A DNA stretch of 64,000 nucleotides from Pyrrhosoma nymphula. Taxonomy: Eukaryota > Arthropoda > Insecta > Odonata > Coenagrionidae. This document shows positions 32,901-44,690 of this stretch, piece by piece (the stretch's first letter is position 1; each line of letters begins with the position of its first letter). The position numbers were made by a program, and so were the translations under genes. A model generated the notes under the pieces. That model was not told the DNA's origin and made no database searches. It saw nothing but the letters and a program-made list of their open reading frames with translations. The stretch is from the NCBI GenBank assembly GCA_963573305.1, contig OY754339.1, forward strand, positions 12,509,941 through 12,573,940, given 5' to 3'.

Positions 32901-35900
32901 GTTGAAAATGTACAATATTTTAAAGGTCATAGAATGACGGTTGTAAATTTTAATATTACACCAATCCATGCGTAAAGGTGCTTACGACAAGTTGGTACAG
33001 CTTTGTGAAATTATGCTTTCATTAGCATGTACATACATCTATATATATATTGAATACTGACATATTTATAAATTTATTTTAAATTAAAGAAAAAATCAAA
33101 ATAAATGTTAAAAAAGAGCAATACTACTGTTAGAGTTAATGCGGCAACTGGAATTGCGAATCGAGCCCAAAGCAAGCGGCGAAGCAACCCGAGTCTTGAG
33201 GCCCGAGAAGAAGACTTAAGTAGAAACAATAACGTTCACCGAGGTGCCCTCGGCGTCGCTCAATTGAATTAGCACACGACTGATTATAATTTCACTGCTG
33301 ACGCTAAACACACTCGAAGACTGCCTTGGTTTTTAGCGTTTCGCAGGAACAAAGTCTAAAGAAGCAATTGAGTGTGAAGACAACCTTCGTTACGCAATTC
33401 AAAGCACTTGCTAAATAACTTAATCTCACCTTTACGGATGAGAGAGAGCCAACAAAATAATAGCCCGAAGTCTTCCTACATTCAGTTGAGTTTCAAAGCG
33501 CTTTAAAAGGTGTGATTATTTATTTTTCCTGAAGCTAGAGCTACATATTTGGATTGTGTGCATTTGCGTTACCTTTTATTCCTCCACAAGATGTTAGCAC
33601 ACTGAAGGTTGAACCGACAATCATCGTTACGCATAGCAGTGCATATTGCACCCCAATGAAGAACTGAGGTTGCACCAAACCCCACTAGATCCAATCAGTA
33701 TAAAATAACGCAACAAAATATGGCAAATTTGAGGGAAAGACGAAAGTCTCTTTCACAAACAATCAAATTTACAATCATTTGGTAAGAGAGAAGGAAGAAA
33801 GAACTAATTTAATGTGCTGTTCCATCTTCCGCTGTGAATTTATCTTTGACAAATCCCGTTTAATTTCCCTCATTGTTCTAAAAGAAGTTGTTACAGTGGC
33901 ATCACAGTGTGGTGTACACTTGAGTTTTGTAAATAAAAATTGCAATAAACATTTTTTACAGATAATCCCATTAATTTTTCTACAAAATGCCAGAGCAGCC
34001 GAATCAACATTACTACCACAGGTAGGTATATAATCACGTTTCCCCAAAAACTTCAAACCCATGGACATTTTTGTGTTGTTCCCTGGTAAAAATTCCCACT
34101 CATAGCCAATCAAAAAAATAAATGGCCTATTATGGATATTTGGTGATATTAAACGGCCATGACCATAGTGGACATCCGTGGTCACCTAGAGTAAATGGCC
34201 ATAGCCATTCACGGCTACTCAAGACTAAATGGCCATTCACGGCCGCTTCTGGTCACTCAAGTATTTAACAGCCATCTATAATGGTCATTTTCACCAGGGG
34301 CATTAAAAACTATACCCAATTCGGATAAAATTGCATACTGATAAAGACAATACCAAGAGAAAGGGAGGAAATATGCCAGTGATGTTGATAATCCAACAGA
34401 GCATCCCCTAAAATTAGTAGTGAATACCCCTAGATTGACGGTAACAGCTCTAAGGGGTACTACTATAAAAGTTTCTCGTGGTGGTATCTCACTCCCATGA
34501 TGCAGCACATACGTAGGGTTCTTGAATTCATGGCTTCTGGTGGGTTCCAAGCTTTTCTAAGATAACTGTGGATTATATGATGGGGATTTCATACGTGAAT
34601 GAATGAGTTGATCTCCAACAAGTCAAAGGACTACAGGAAATCAAGGAGACTATTATAACAGAATGTCAGATAAAATTTGAGTAGTTCCTTTAGGAAATAG
34701 ATTACGTTCGAAATAAGTGGAATATTTGCTCTATTATGATAGCTGCTGAATCGTCATAAATAAAATATTTTCATGACAACTCCAAACAACTCTATTGTTA
34801 AACAAGCTGATGTAAATGTAAACAAGCTGCAAATGAGCTGACTAAAGAAATTTGTAAGAAGTTCTTAAAAATACGTAAGTAAATCAATTCATTACTATAT
34901 TCAGTTTTAGTAAATGTTATTTTTTTTAATACCATGTACTCAAGGAATAACTCGAGAACATTATTTACAAAGTAGTGTTGCATAGTTAACGAGCATGAAT
35001 TTATTTTCCGGTCCATAATTCCCACATTTTCCCCGGACTACCAATACATAATCAAGGTGAAAAGGGTCTCGATAAACGAATTGACTAGCAAAAAAACTAT
35101 TCAACCTTAGGAAGGAATATGTTTCCCTCGGAACCTTGAGAAAAGATAGTTTTTTCGTCAAATGAGAAGTCGTGTAAGTACTCCATCACATAATATGCGG
35201 ACTTTGAGTGTAAATTGAAGACATGGCATTTCCAGTCATTGGCCCAAAAAGTGGCCCATAAAATTAGAGATACGAAAACAAACCATAATCAACCAAATTG
35301 ATGATCCATGTTTTATGTCTGCATTAACGCGTTCAACGCGGGTGCCGTTCTGGAACGACAGTGGTGGGGGTTACAGCCACACCGCAGACGTTCAGGAACG
35401 GCGGCTTGTTATTCAAATGGAATATATTTTTATAGAAAAAAACCTGGTTCCGCTTGGAAGAAATTCTTTCCATACCACACACGCGTTGAATGTGTAAATC
35501 ATGAATACCGCCAACATATACGCACTACGAATGAAGGTGAGCGCGAGACGTCCAAAATCTCTTACTCCAACATACATGCGAAACCAGAAATCTTTCATCG
35601 ATTTATCGAGGCACAAACCTTGGGCCCACATACTAAATGGTTTGCCTTCATGGCCGACGGCATCCGTTTCAAAAGTTCAAAGCTTTCTCAATCCCATTCA
35701 ACTCAGCGACACTATTATGATGCGGTCAACGAGAGGGCTGACGTATCGAGATATTGGTGTTCTACTGCACACGCTACAACTGCTACACTGCTCCCGGCCA
35801 AAGTGATCCATATATCGGCTTCGTTCTCCAAAACTGAGCTTAATGGAGCGTCCCGAGACGCAATATTGGAACATCATTTGCAAATATAGAGAAGAGCCTT

Positions 35901-37441
35901 CTGTAACTTGGAAGGAGAAAAGTCGCATTTCATGTCCAAGCACAACATTTATATAGGTAGTTCCGAAGAACTATAAGCGGTTTATTTTTTTTCTTGCGCG
36001 AGATTTAAAACAACTTCAACGCTTCTGGGGATGGCCTACAGCATACTACAGGATATATAATAACAGATAAAAATTAATTGCACCGAATGTTATTGGAAAG
36101 AAAACAACTGATGAAGTAACACGTACAGTTCAAATTTCCATACGTACTCACAGCATTACCATAACAATAAGGCATCAATATGTCCGCGTGTGCTCTGCAG
36201 AGCTCAATTAAAACAATATTTAGGATGAAGGCCAACTAGTATTGGAGAACTAGCATTAGCTATGGAACGATGGAGAGATGCAGTCAACCAGTCTTAGGAA
36301 TGATTGGCCAATGATGATGAAGTTTGAGCCGATACTTCACAGATAACTCTCTCGATTTTGTTCCTATTCACTATTAATTCTTTTTACATAGCGTTCTACC
36401 TTCGATTAAAATGAAGAGTTTTATTCATTAGTGCAAGCATTTTCCCGATCTTATACACTCAATTCCCCGACAATTTTCAAATATGACACAATTTTCTCGG
36501 GTACAATCCGCACAAGAGCTCCTGATAGGTGCTCTGTGAACGATTATGTGGCTCGACGGGCCTATTTCCTAAAAACTGATCACTACGGCTGAATGGGTCA
36601 AACCTGTGCGACTAGCTTTCTTTGTCTTTGAAAGGGTTGAATGCAGCAATCATTCTAACTATACGGCAAATAAGAAATGGTGGGAATAGCTAGTTTGGAG
36701 AAATAATGCTAGATGTATGCAGGGAGAGAAAGAGAGAACAAGTATTGCTCCATAATTGAACCAGTACGGGAAGCGATGAGGCCATCAAAGCTACTGAAAA
36801 ATAGCAAAGGCAAACGGTTCAAAGAGTCGCCAATTTCGAGCATAAATCTAAGGTTAAATGGAATCAAGGCAGAATTGTTCAGGACGTAAGTTCACAACTG
36901 TAAATGTTGCCAAGAGCAGCAGTAAGAGATTAGAAATAGCAGAGATGCACGAGGTCAGCCCAAAAGAAGGGCAAGGGTTACAAGTGTGAATAAAGGGGGT
37001 GTATCAATTAACCATAGACCGAAGGTAGCTAGAATGAGATTTTTTCCCTATTCATAATAGACCATATTCAAATTTAATTTTTAAATTTAGGCTGTCGTAA
37101 TAAGCATGCATTTTCTGTTGCAATAAGCATGATCATGCTAAAAATTTGTTTAATTTGACTAAACTTCTCATTATGTAATTAGATAAATATGCATGTTTGA
37201 ACCTTTAACTTGACTAGTTTTTTTACGCTGTACACTGCAAATGCCGATAACACCGATTTTTATGTGATTTTAGAAAAATTAACATGGTGAGTGATGAATT
37301 TATTCTTTAAAACATTTGTAAAACATACAAACTACCCACTGTCAAATTTCTGATACGATCTAATATTAGTCAGAACTTCCTAATTATTTTGATAATGTGC
37401 CTCCAGAGTGCACAGCCATACCATATTTCATGAAACATAGC
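29936..37441. other. Intergenic stretch, no supported gene
   Basis: Holds the likely DPP10-like 3' UTR and a (CA)n/(CT)n patch (31085-31140). Two longer frames were not believed: 31203-31646 (147 codons) and 35308-35889 (193 codons). Around 34100-34260 ATGGCC/GGCCAT words recur. At 36215-36305 a short RWRDAVNQ-like segment resembles the end of a LINE frame. No complete element was recognised. Confidence 0.4.
30867..30880 (+). terminator. Candidate poly(A) signals for the DPP10-like gene
   Basis: Two AATAAA hexamers (30867-30872 and 30875-30880) lie about 0.93 kb after the stop codon. No closer AATAAA was noticed. The true 3' UTR end cannot be fixed without transcripts. Confidence 0.3.
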
Positions 37442-37449
37442 TAATATTT

Positions 37450-37627
37450 AATTGGAGCAGCTTTCGAGCATTCCTCCAAGTGATGTCTATTGTTGACAAC
37501 AGTTTCTCCAGCCATGCTGCTGGCATCTTCAGACCTGAAGACGCCAGCAGGATGGCTGGAGAAACTGTTGTCAACAATAGACATCACGCGGAGGAATGCC
37601 CGAAAGCTGCTCCAATAATCAAACCAA
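37450..37627. mobile_element. Near-perfect 166-bp palindrome with hammerhead-like motif
   Basis: Arms 37451-37533 and 37534-37616 meet without a spacer and differ at only a few positions. Each holds CUGAAGA, a CCAG/CUGG stem and GAAAC. TAATATTT occurs at 37442-37449 and again at 37628-37635, a possible target duplication. Confidence 0.55.
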
Positions 37628-38160
37628 TAATATTTTTTCCCTACAAGTCTATGAAGCAAAATTTTCAGTGTAGAAGCAATATGATCAAGTAGGAATAGGA
37701 AGGACAAAGGATACTGTCATTGATCAAAATCTCCAATCCACCATAAATAATCTTCATTGTTATTACAAATTACACAAAAAAAGCACGAGTGACCAACAAC
37801 TCTCAAGTACTCCACGAGAATATTCAAGTTGGTGTGTAAAATATAACCCTATTATCTACAGAGAAAAAAAATCATTTGATACAGATAATACGTGTGAATG
37901 ATGATTTCATTTCCCTATAACGGATACACACACAAGTCGCTAGTGCATTAGCAAAAATCCCTGGAAAAGGAATTACCGGAGCTGACTTGAAAGTTTGCCA
38001 TTCTCTCATGAGTCATGAAATTCCTCACTCACAATACAATGACTCCAATTTAATTTCCACAGTGCTTTTATCCTTTCATTTGAGCCCAATCACTTTATTT
38101 TCCAGATGATTCCAAACAAACAATGCAATTTCCAAGCCATAGGGATGATAACCAAATGGC

Positions 38161-38720
38161 TGATGAAAGTTAACACTTAGTATTTTCCACACTAATTTCA
38201 ATGCTACCTCAACCAGTTTTGACATTTTCACATTATTTTCAAGAGGAGACCAAATGAGCCGTTTACCTGACATATATATACAATTGAGAATGGTAGGTGA
38301 GGTAAGCATAACAAAGGAAGCAAGAAGTGGGGACGAACTTATGTTTAAGGAGCAAGGTCAGGGTTTTCGAAAAAGATTTGCGGGGGTGAGGAACCCGCAC
38401 GGTAAGGAAAGGTGAATGTGTCATCGGCTCAACCTCGTTAACAATTTTTTCACCATACATTTCTTAAAATGCCCCAATTTCAAAATTTTCCATGAAACCC
38501 AATTTAGCAACTTTGTCAATTCCATGTAAAACATGAATATTAAGTTTGTCCCCACCTTTTGCCTCCTTTGTTATGCTTACCCCACCTACTCTTCCCAAAC
38601 ATATACATGTCAGGCAAACTGCTCATTTGGTCTCCTCTTGACAATGAAGTGAAAACGTGGAAACTGGTTGAAGTAGCAATAAAAGTAGTGTGGAAAAAAC
38701 TAATGTTAGCTTTTATTAAT
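38161..38720. repeat. Inverted repeat, arms of about 185 bp
   Basis: 38161-38346 and 38540-38720 are diverged inverted copies; shared words include AGAGGAGACCAAATGAG and GTAAGCATAACAAAGGA. The spacer is about 190 bp. It could be the arms of one foldback element or two copies in opposite orientation. Confidence 0.65.
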
Positions 38721-39255
38721 ATGAAATTCCACCACGTAAACTCGTCTATATTTTTATTGATCTAACTATATTGCCTCCCAGCAAGAATTGGAAGGGCATG
38801 GGCACTCCCAGGTGCCTTGGTGGATCACTTCCTCTCTCCCCTCCAGCACACCACCCGTTTCTCACAAATTCCACTATTTACTCACTTCCATACTCCCCCA
38901 CGGCACCTCATACACGCCTCACGCACCACATTGCAATCTTCGTGCATTACCACTGAAGCAATTGTTTCATTTCAGGAATTAAATTTTTAAAAGTTATTTG
39001 GCCATGTTATCATTACAAGTTGCATATCATTCCCAGTGTTAGGCAACATATATGAATGGGCTACATGAACACCGGCTCAAACCCTGTACCAGCCAGTTCA
39101 TAAAATGAATCATTTTGCTAGGTTTCATTAAACCTAACAATGATTCATTTCATTAAACCTAACATTCATTTTATGATCATTTAACAATTTCACAGTGCTG
39201 GGATTGATTCATACTCTCATGGTGAACCGTTGTCACCTTGATAATGACTGTGTAA

Positions 39256-39474
39256 AGGGCGTTTTACACAATGAAAGATTTTGTACGAACGAATGTACTT
39301 GAGTTAGTACGTTTGTCTCAAATTCAGAAATTAGAACAGGTTCTATTTTCCGTCCAGGTATTGAGACATTCACACAAACCTTCATACAATTTGCCGCTAT
39401 ACACAATACATTTTTCCTCATGCAAGAGTTCACGGAAGAGTTTGTACAAACAAATGTACCTTGTAAAACGGCCT
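39256..39474. mobile_element. MITE with CGTTTTAC-type ends, copy 2
   Basis: Ends GGGCGTTTTACAC and the complement GTAAAACGGCC. It aligns with 13176-13391 throughout, sharing GAGTTCACGGAAGAGTTTGT. Confidence 0.65.
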
Positions 39475-39607
39475 TAATAGTCGAAACCCTGGGTCGGAAG
39501 AAATCAACCTTTTGTGGAATTTAACAAAATTAAATCATTTCTAAATTATCAAGCTGAAATTTAGTGCATAAAGCATAGGACATAAGTGGAACATTAAAGT
39601 CTGTTTA

Positions 39608-39629
39608 TATTATTTTTTTCTTTACATAG
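39608..39629 (+). promoter_or_regulatory. 3' splice acceptor before the 374-codon frame
   Basis: A T-rich tract runs directly into ACATAG, followed by AGAAAAA and the ATG at 39637. This is the composition of a genuine acceptor. It implies that the transcript begins in an unidentified exon further upstream. Confidence 0.5.
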
Positions 39630-39636
39630 AGAAAAA

Positions 39637-40761
39637 ATGCCATCAAACAACAAAAATGGAAAAGGTTCTACTCAAAAGAGGGGTTTGTCTAGAGAACTAA
39701 CGCCTGAAAGGCCAGAACGCAGGAGGACAAGGCATCATCCACCACCAAAAAGAAGAGCTCTGAGATCAAAAGCTACTCACAATGAAAGACCCCGAAGAGT
39801 TGAGTACATTGATGACAGATTTGTAAGTCCATCAACATCCACGTTTGGAAGAAATACAAGGAATAGTAGGGGCATAAAGAGGAAAGCATCCTCTATTGAG
39901 GCCAGCGATGAGGAAGAGAGCCAACCACAGAGAAAAATACAATGTGTAGAAAAAGAGGAGAAGAGCAAACAAGAAACAAAAAAGGTAACTAAACAAGGCT
40001 TGAAAAGGAAGAGAATATGTAGTACGGATTGTGAAGAAGTTCAGGAGGATTCAAAGACAACTAAATGTGAACAGAAAGCTGGTAGTGATAGTGAAAAAGA
40101 GACAGAGAAGAGAAAAGATGAAGATACAAAAGAAGGGAAAAATAAACCAGATGAAAGCCAGAGGAAGGAAGAGAGTGACACCGAGGAGGATGAGAAGGAA
40201 AAAGAAGAGGAAGTGGAGAAGAAAGGCAAGCAGGAAGACGGGAGCAGCAATGCCAAAGAGGAGCATGGGGATGATGACACTGAAGAATGTCGTGGTGGAG
40301 AGAGCGGTTCCACAGGAAATGCATCCACAGGAAATGCATCCACAGAAGCCTCAAAGCCGGAGACCAGTCGGGACTCCTCCGAGAATGCAGGCAAGGGTAA
40401 AGAGAGAGGGAGGAGCGCATGTATGGGGTGCTGTCATTACAGGGAAGAGGAGGAGTGGGCGCTACACCAGCACTTGAGGATCCCGCCCAAAGATGCCCGC
40501 AATGGAGTAATCATGCCGTGTGGCATGTTGGCAGGGGTAGGTCTAACCAATTTAGACATTCTCATGCCCCTTGCCCAACACCAAGAAAATGAAGAGTGGA
40601 CCATGGAGAACTTAGCTGAGTTTTTTGCCAACTCTGGCTGTGGGTCCCCTCCATTGCCTCCTCAAGTCACTAGTGACGGCCACCCTGACTTGGAGAGGCT
40701 CTTGGACTTGTATGACATCGATATGTCCCAAGAATATTTACACCAACATCAATGGAAATGA
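39637..40761 (+). CDS. Uncharacterised 374-residue charged protein, single coding exon
   Basis: I do not recognise the family. It is an uninterrupted 374-codon frame, the longest non-transposon frame in the window. Residues 1-60 are basic and Pro/Arg-rich (RRRTRHHPPPKRR) with nuclear-localisation-like clusters. Residues 85-220 are a Lys/Glu/Asp-rich low-complexity region, probably disordered or coiled. STGNA is repeated twice at 225-234. Residues 262-374 form a distinct non-repetitive region with a CMGCC motif, EEEWALHQHL, two further Cys and an EEWTMENLAEFF segment. A strong polypyrimidine-CATAG acceptor at 39629 lies 7 bases before the ATG, so an upstream noncoding exon is likely. AATAAA follows within 400 nt of the stop. 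A nuclear protein is a plausible guess from composition only. Confidence 0.65.
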   Translation: MPSNNKNGKGSTQKRGLSRELTPERPERRRTRHHPPPKRRALRSKATHNERPRRVEYIDDRFVSPSTSTFGRNTRNSRGIKRKASSIEASDEEESQPQRKIQCVEKEEKSKQETKKVTKQGLKRKRICSTDCEEVQEDSKTTKCEQKAGSDSEKETEKRKDEDTKEGKNKPDESQRKEESDTEEDEKEKEEEVEKKGKQEDGSSNAKEEHGDDDTEECRGGESGSTGNASTGNASTEASKPETSRDSSENAGKGKERGRSACMGCCHYREEEEWALHQHLRIPPKDARNGVIMPCGMLAGVGLTNLDILMPLAQHQENEEWTMENLAEFFANSGCGSPPLPPQVTSDGHPDLERLLDLYDIDMSQEYLHQHQWK

Positions 40762-42004
40762 GGATGGCATGTAAAATTTTAATATGGACAAAACTCAACA
40801 ACCATTTCATTTTTGTTTGCCTTCACTGATTTATGAATAATGTATCAAAAGGAATAGGTCTTGGCTTTTACTTTTATTTCTTGAATATAACCACATGGTT
40901 ATGCTGCAACAGCTTTTAAACATAAGATTCTGGCAAAATCTTTTGAATTGAACAGTAAAAATTATTAAGTCACATCTCCTCAAATTTTCAATTGCAGGTG
41001 TGGCATTAAAATTGAGTCATTTATAAACACTAAATAGAAACAATACAAGTCTTTATAAGAGTCATTGATGTTCATTAATAAAAAGTAAAAATAGTAAGTC
41101 ATATAGCCTCTTTCAAGAGAATTATAAAGACTATTATTTAAAGAATTCTCAATAAAACAAATGTTTCCTTAACAACTCGTAGAGACATAACTGAGAGTTT
41201 CCCTTCAAGTACTACATTGCTTTCTTCATGGAAAGTTTCCCCGGAATGTAAACATCAGTGACATAGGTCGAAGACAGCAAATGAAGAGCTTCTATTTCAG
41301 CCTTGCACTGATATTTTATCATATCTGCTACCTATATGAGCCAATCGAAGTAAATAAACATGTATTAATCTGAAGGTACATCCAAAAATATTATTTCAAA
41401 CAGGGAGCATATGCCCAAATGCCCCATCCACACAAAAGTCTAGCATACATTGACATTTAAGAACAGCCTACATGGAAGTTCTAGAAGTTCCATCTATTGC
41501 TGAAGAGAGATCATCCTTAAGTATCGGTCTGACCCCCTTTTTAATTATATTCTTAAGTTTTTCATTCCCGAATGTGATGGAAGGCAGATATATATTTTCA
41601 AATAGGCAAAATAAAATATTTTGTGCACTCAATTTAATGCAGAATAGCAGAAAATCAAGGTAACTAAGAAAAGTTTAAGTTCAACATCATCAGCAGTCAT
41701 CAACGTGAAGATAGATTTGCTACAATAACATAGCATTGGCTACTGCTCCAGAAGTCCCCTTCTTCACACCATTTCATTTTTCTGATATCTAAAACATCCA
41801 CACCCATTCTTCTCATCTCAATTTTTAGGTTTTCAAGCCACCCGCAGCCTCAAAGCGATCTAGCATTCCACATACCAATCCCAAAGTTCTGCTATCTTTC
41901 TTGGCTGATGTACCCTCTCAAGTAGTCCCCACCGGGAGAATCAAGTGGGGTACTAATTTGCCTACACAATATTTTACTCGAGAGAATTCAAGCAAAATTC
42001 TTAT
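40762..42004. other. 3' flank of the 374-residue gene
   Basis: Probable 3' UTR up to about 41160, then AT-rich sequence with no recognised feature. Confidence 0.4.
41077..41156 (+). terminator. Candidate poly(A) signals for the 374-residue gene
   Basis: AATAAA at 41077-41082 and again at 41151-41156, 316 and 390 nt after the stop codon, in AT-rich sequence suited to a 3' UTR. Confidence 0.4.
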
Positions 42005-42215
42005 AGGCTTCCGACCAAGTCAGGTTCTCCATCTCTGCCAACATTTTGATGGACGACTTTTCCATTGTCCTCAGGGCTATTGATGACAACCGTCAACATC
42101 AACAGCCCTGAAGACAATGGCAAAGTGTTCCATTGAAACATCAGCAGAGATGGAGAACCTGACCTGGACGAAGTCCAAGAAAACTTGAGTTCAATAATTC
42201 ACAGGGAGAGCATCA
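42005..42215 (+). mobile_element. Penelope 3'-end palindrome (family 1)
   Basis: Inverted arms 42005-42080 and 42101-42180 share GTCAGGTTCTCCATCTCTGC. The right arm has CUGAAGA, AAUGG/CCAUU stem, GAAAC and AUC. ATTCACAGGGAGAG and ATCAAATCG follow on the right, the same 3' extension as at 26702 and 56787. Confidence 0.6.
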
Positions 42216-42475
42216 AATCGTACATAGAGGGAATTCCACCACATCTTTTACAAAAAACATATAAGAGAAAGAAGTAGAAGAGCTGCTTCTCAAGATAAGT
42301 TATTGGTTTTCCGCCATCTTCCAACTCACAGTTCTACAGCCAATTAGGTAAATTTAGGTACCGTACCACACCAACAGTGTAATGAGTGCCGCTAAACCAA
42401 TCCACATGGTCTCCACCTTAACTCATGTGAAGGAGGGCTGCTGCCCTCTTCTATGGGTAAAGGGCTGCCTATTAA

Positions 42476-43005
42476 GGAGGTTGGGTGGTTTCACTCAACT
42501 TAAGAGAATTCAACGAAACTTGCTGGAAGCATTACTTATGTTGTCTTAAATCTACCTGATTTTTTTCAGAATTATTTACCGCATATTATTTGAGATATTT
42601 GATCGAGAAGTGGACAAAAAATTACATGGGTTCTTATGGGAACACAAGGTACGAGTAGCTTAATTCATCAAAAAGAACCTTTTTCTATTTAAGAATAAGA
42701 AAAACAAAAATAATAAAAATAAAGTATTATATCAAATGATTTTCATACATTATTCTATTGATGAATTAAATTATTTTTTTTTCTTATTCTTTACTAGAAA
42801 ACGTTCTTTTCGATGAATAAATCTAGCCGCACCTCGCGTTCCCATAAGAACCCATGTAATTTCATGCCCACTTCCACATCAAATATCATAAGAAATCTGC
42901 GGTAAATAATTTTGAAAAAATTCAGGTAGCTTTAGGAACAGATAATTAATGCTTCCAGCAAGTTTCGTCGAATTCCCTTAAGTTGAGTGAAACCACCGAA
43001 CGTCC
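42476..43005. mobile_element. Foldback MITE flanked by TTAA
   Basis: TTAA at 42472-42475 and 43006-43009. Arms of about 240 bp are inverted copies beginning GGAGGTTGGGTGGTTTCACT on the left and complementary on the right. TTAA is the piggyBac target, but the ends do not begin with the usual CCC, so the superfamily is open. Confidence 0.6.
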
Positions 43006-43009
43006 TTAA

Positions 43010-44129
43010 TTGCCAGCAGCCATACAACAAGTCAAAGCATCTTCATGGGTTTTTGTAGCATTTTTGAACCATCTTACCCAAGGATGACCCACTACACCCT
43101 CTACATACAACTGCTTTTTGTTCACAACTGCTTATTGGTCAAGTAAGCTGACTTCTTTTGCAGCTAACCTAAAGGTTGACCCACCATCTGCAACCCCATG
43201 GACACACGGTAAACGGTAGGCTAGCCCTGAGGATGTTCAACAGATAAGGCAATATTCATCTATGTCCTTACACTATTTGACTTATACATACTATAATTAG
43301 GTATTTTTGTTTATCAATAGTTTTAAGGTTAATATGTATTTACTTTTCTGTCCTGTTCTTCAGCTATATTTTGTTGCTCAATGGGTTCACCATAAGAACT
43401 CTGGTTTAGATTCTTAATAAACTTAATACTTTCACCAAGGTTTTTCAAAACTATGATAGGATTTCTGCCATCTATGACACTGCAAATCCTACATTCATCA
43501 CTTCTATGATTCTACTAGATGGTACTGACATCAGAAATACACATCTCAGATGTGGAAATGGAGCAAGCATTTACAAAAAAAACAACTATGAAAAGCTGTA
43601 GCTTAAATGAGCCCTGGACATAACTCATATATGAAAAATGACCCTGTGATTCCAGCCAAGAAAATACAAACTCAAATAAAAATAACTGCTAAATATCAAT
43701 GCACTCTGTGTAACTTCTTCAGTACTTAATCCATGGGAAACTTTACTATCAATATTCAAATTGACAGTAAAACCATGATTGTGCATTGTTGTAGGAACAA
43801 AAAAAGTGGCAGTAAGTTAAATCAAAGTGTATAAAATCAAAATTTGATAACATACATGATGTTTCTATGCTTTCCATGTCTCTTCATTGTATGTAAAAAT
43901 CAAGAAATGAGTCATATACATTTCTTTTAACAAGTAATTAAGAACAAGTTAAAAATAAACTTAGTTTGATTCCAATTTTATATTAACTCATTTCATAGTT
44001 ATGAGTACTCTTCTTATGATGTGCATCTTGCAAAATAAATATTGGTTTTCTAGCTGGAAACAATAATCTCCTTCTAATGCCCTTACTGCTTGGCCCATTT
44101 ACCTTAAAAGTGTATATTTACTTTAGTTT
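43010..44129. other. Intergenic, nothing recognised
   Basis: No coding or repeat signature seen. Confidence 0.4.
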
Positions 44130-44232
44130 TAGGCTTCCGACCAAGTCAGGTTCTCCATCTCTGCCAACATTTAGATGGAAGACTTTTCCATTGTCCTCAG
44201 GGCTATTGATGACAACCATCAACATCAACAGA
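44130..44232 (+). repeat. Half copy of the family-1 Penelope palindrome
   Basis: Nearly identical to the left arm and centre of 42005-42100, but the second arm is absent. It is followed by two copies of TCTGAGAATAGGAAGGGT-like sequence. Confidence 0.6.
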
Positions 44233-44597
44233 ATAGGAAGGGTCTGAGAATAGGAAGGGTAATCTCAGATAAAGAAAGAAAACTACGATCCAAGCGAATG
44301 AAGAAATACTGGGCTGAGACAGAAAACAGAAGAAATCCAGAAAATGACTAAAGTGGTCCAATGAAGGCCAAAAAATAAATAAATGAAGTCAATAAATTTC
44401 TACCTTTTTCAGGCAAATGAAAACTCAGCTTCGACTTACAGTCAAGCCACTTAATAAGGTGACTTGGTGAAAGCCACTGATAATAAATAACTGCCAATAT
44501 GCATTCAAAGAACTGCGGAACTGGCTGCTCAGTAACTTTAACGGAGTCACCCGCTGATGGTCACACAATTGTGTGAAATTCACACTGAAAAAATCAT

Positions 44598-44690
44598 TTG
44601 CCTGGACTGGGATTCAAACCCAGACGCCTCGATTTCTTGCCGAGTGCTCCACCAGTTAAGCTACCCAAGCGTCCTCTCTCACTGTGAATT
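44598..44690 (-). repeat. tRNA-derived SINE head
   Basis: On the minus strand GGGTAGCTTAACTGG (A box) is followed by an anticodon-arm-like CTCGGCAAGAAATCGAG and GGGTTTGAATCCC (B box). The acceptor ends do not pair, so this is a SINE rather than a working tRNA gene. Confidence 0.6.

Noticed and set aside
33775..34185. 136-codon minus-strand frame with several Cys (IPTCGSNVDSAALAFC)
   Set aside because: Briefly considered as Kazal-like, but the cysteine spacing does not fit; no supporting neighbours.
35308..35889. 193-codon frame on the + strand
   Set aside because: No family resemblance and no splice or codon signal. A second frame overlaps it, which is typical of chance openness.
40031..40477. 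Alternative frames, both strands, over the charged gene
   Set aside because: Low-complexity purine-rich coding sequence opens all frames; the 374-codon frame has the start, stop and normal-complexity end.
44598..44676. Functional tRNA gene on the minus strand
   Set aside because: A and B boxes are present but the acceptor stem does not pair; SINE head instead.
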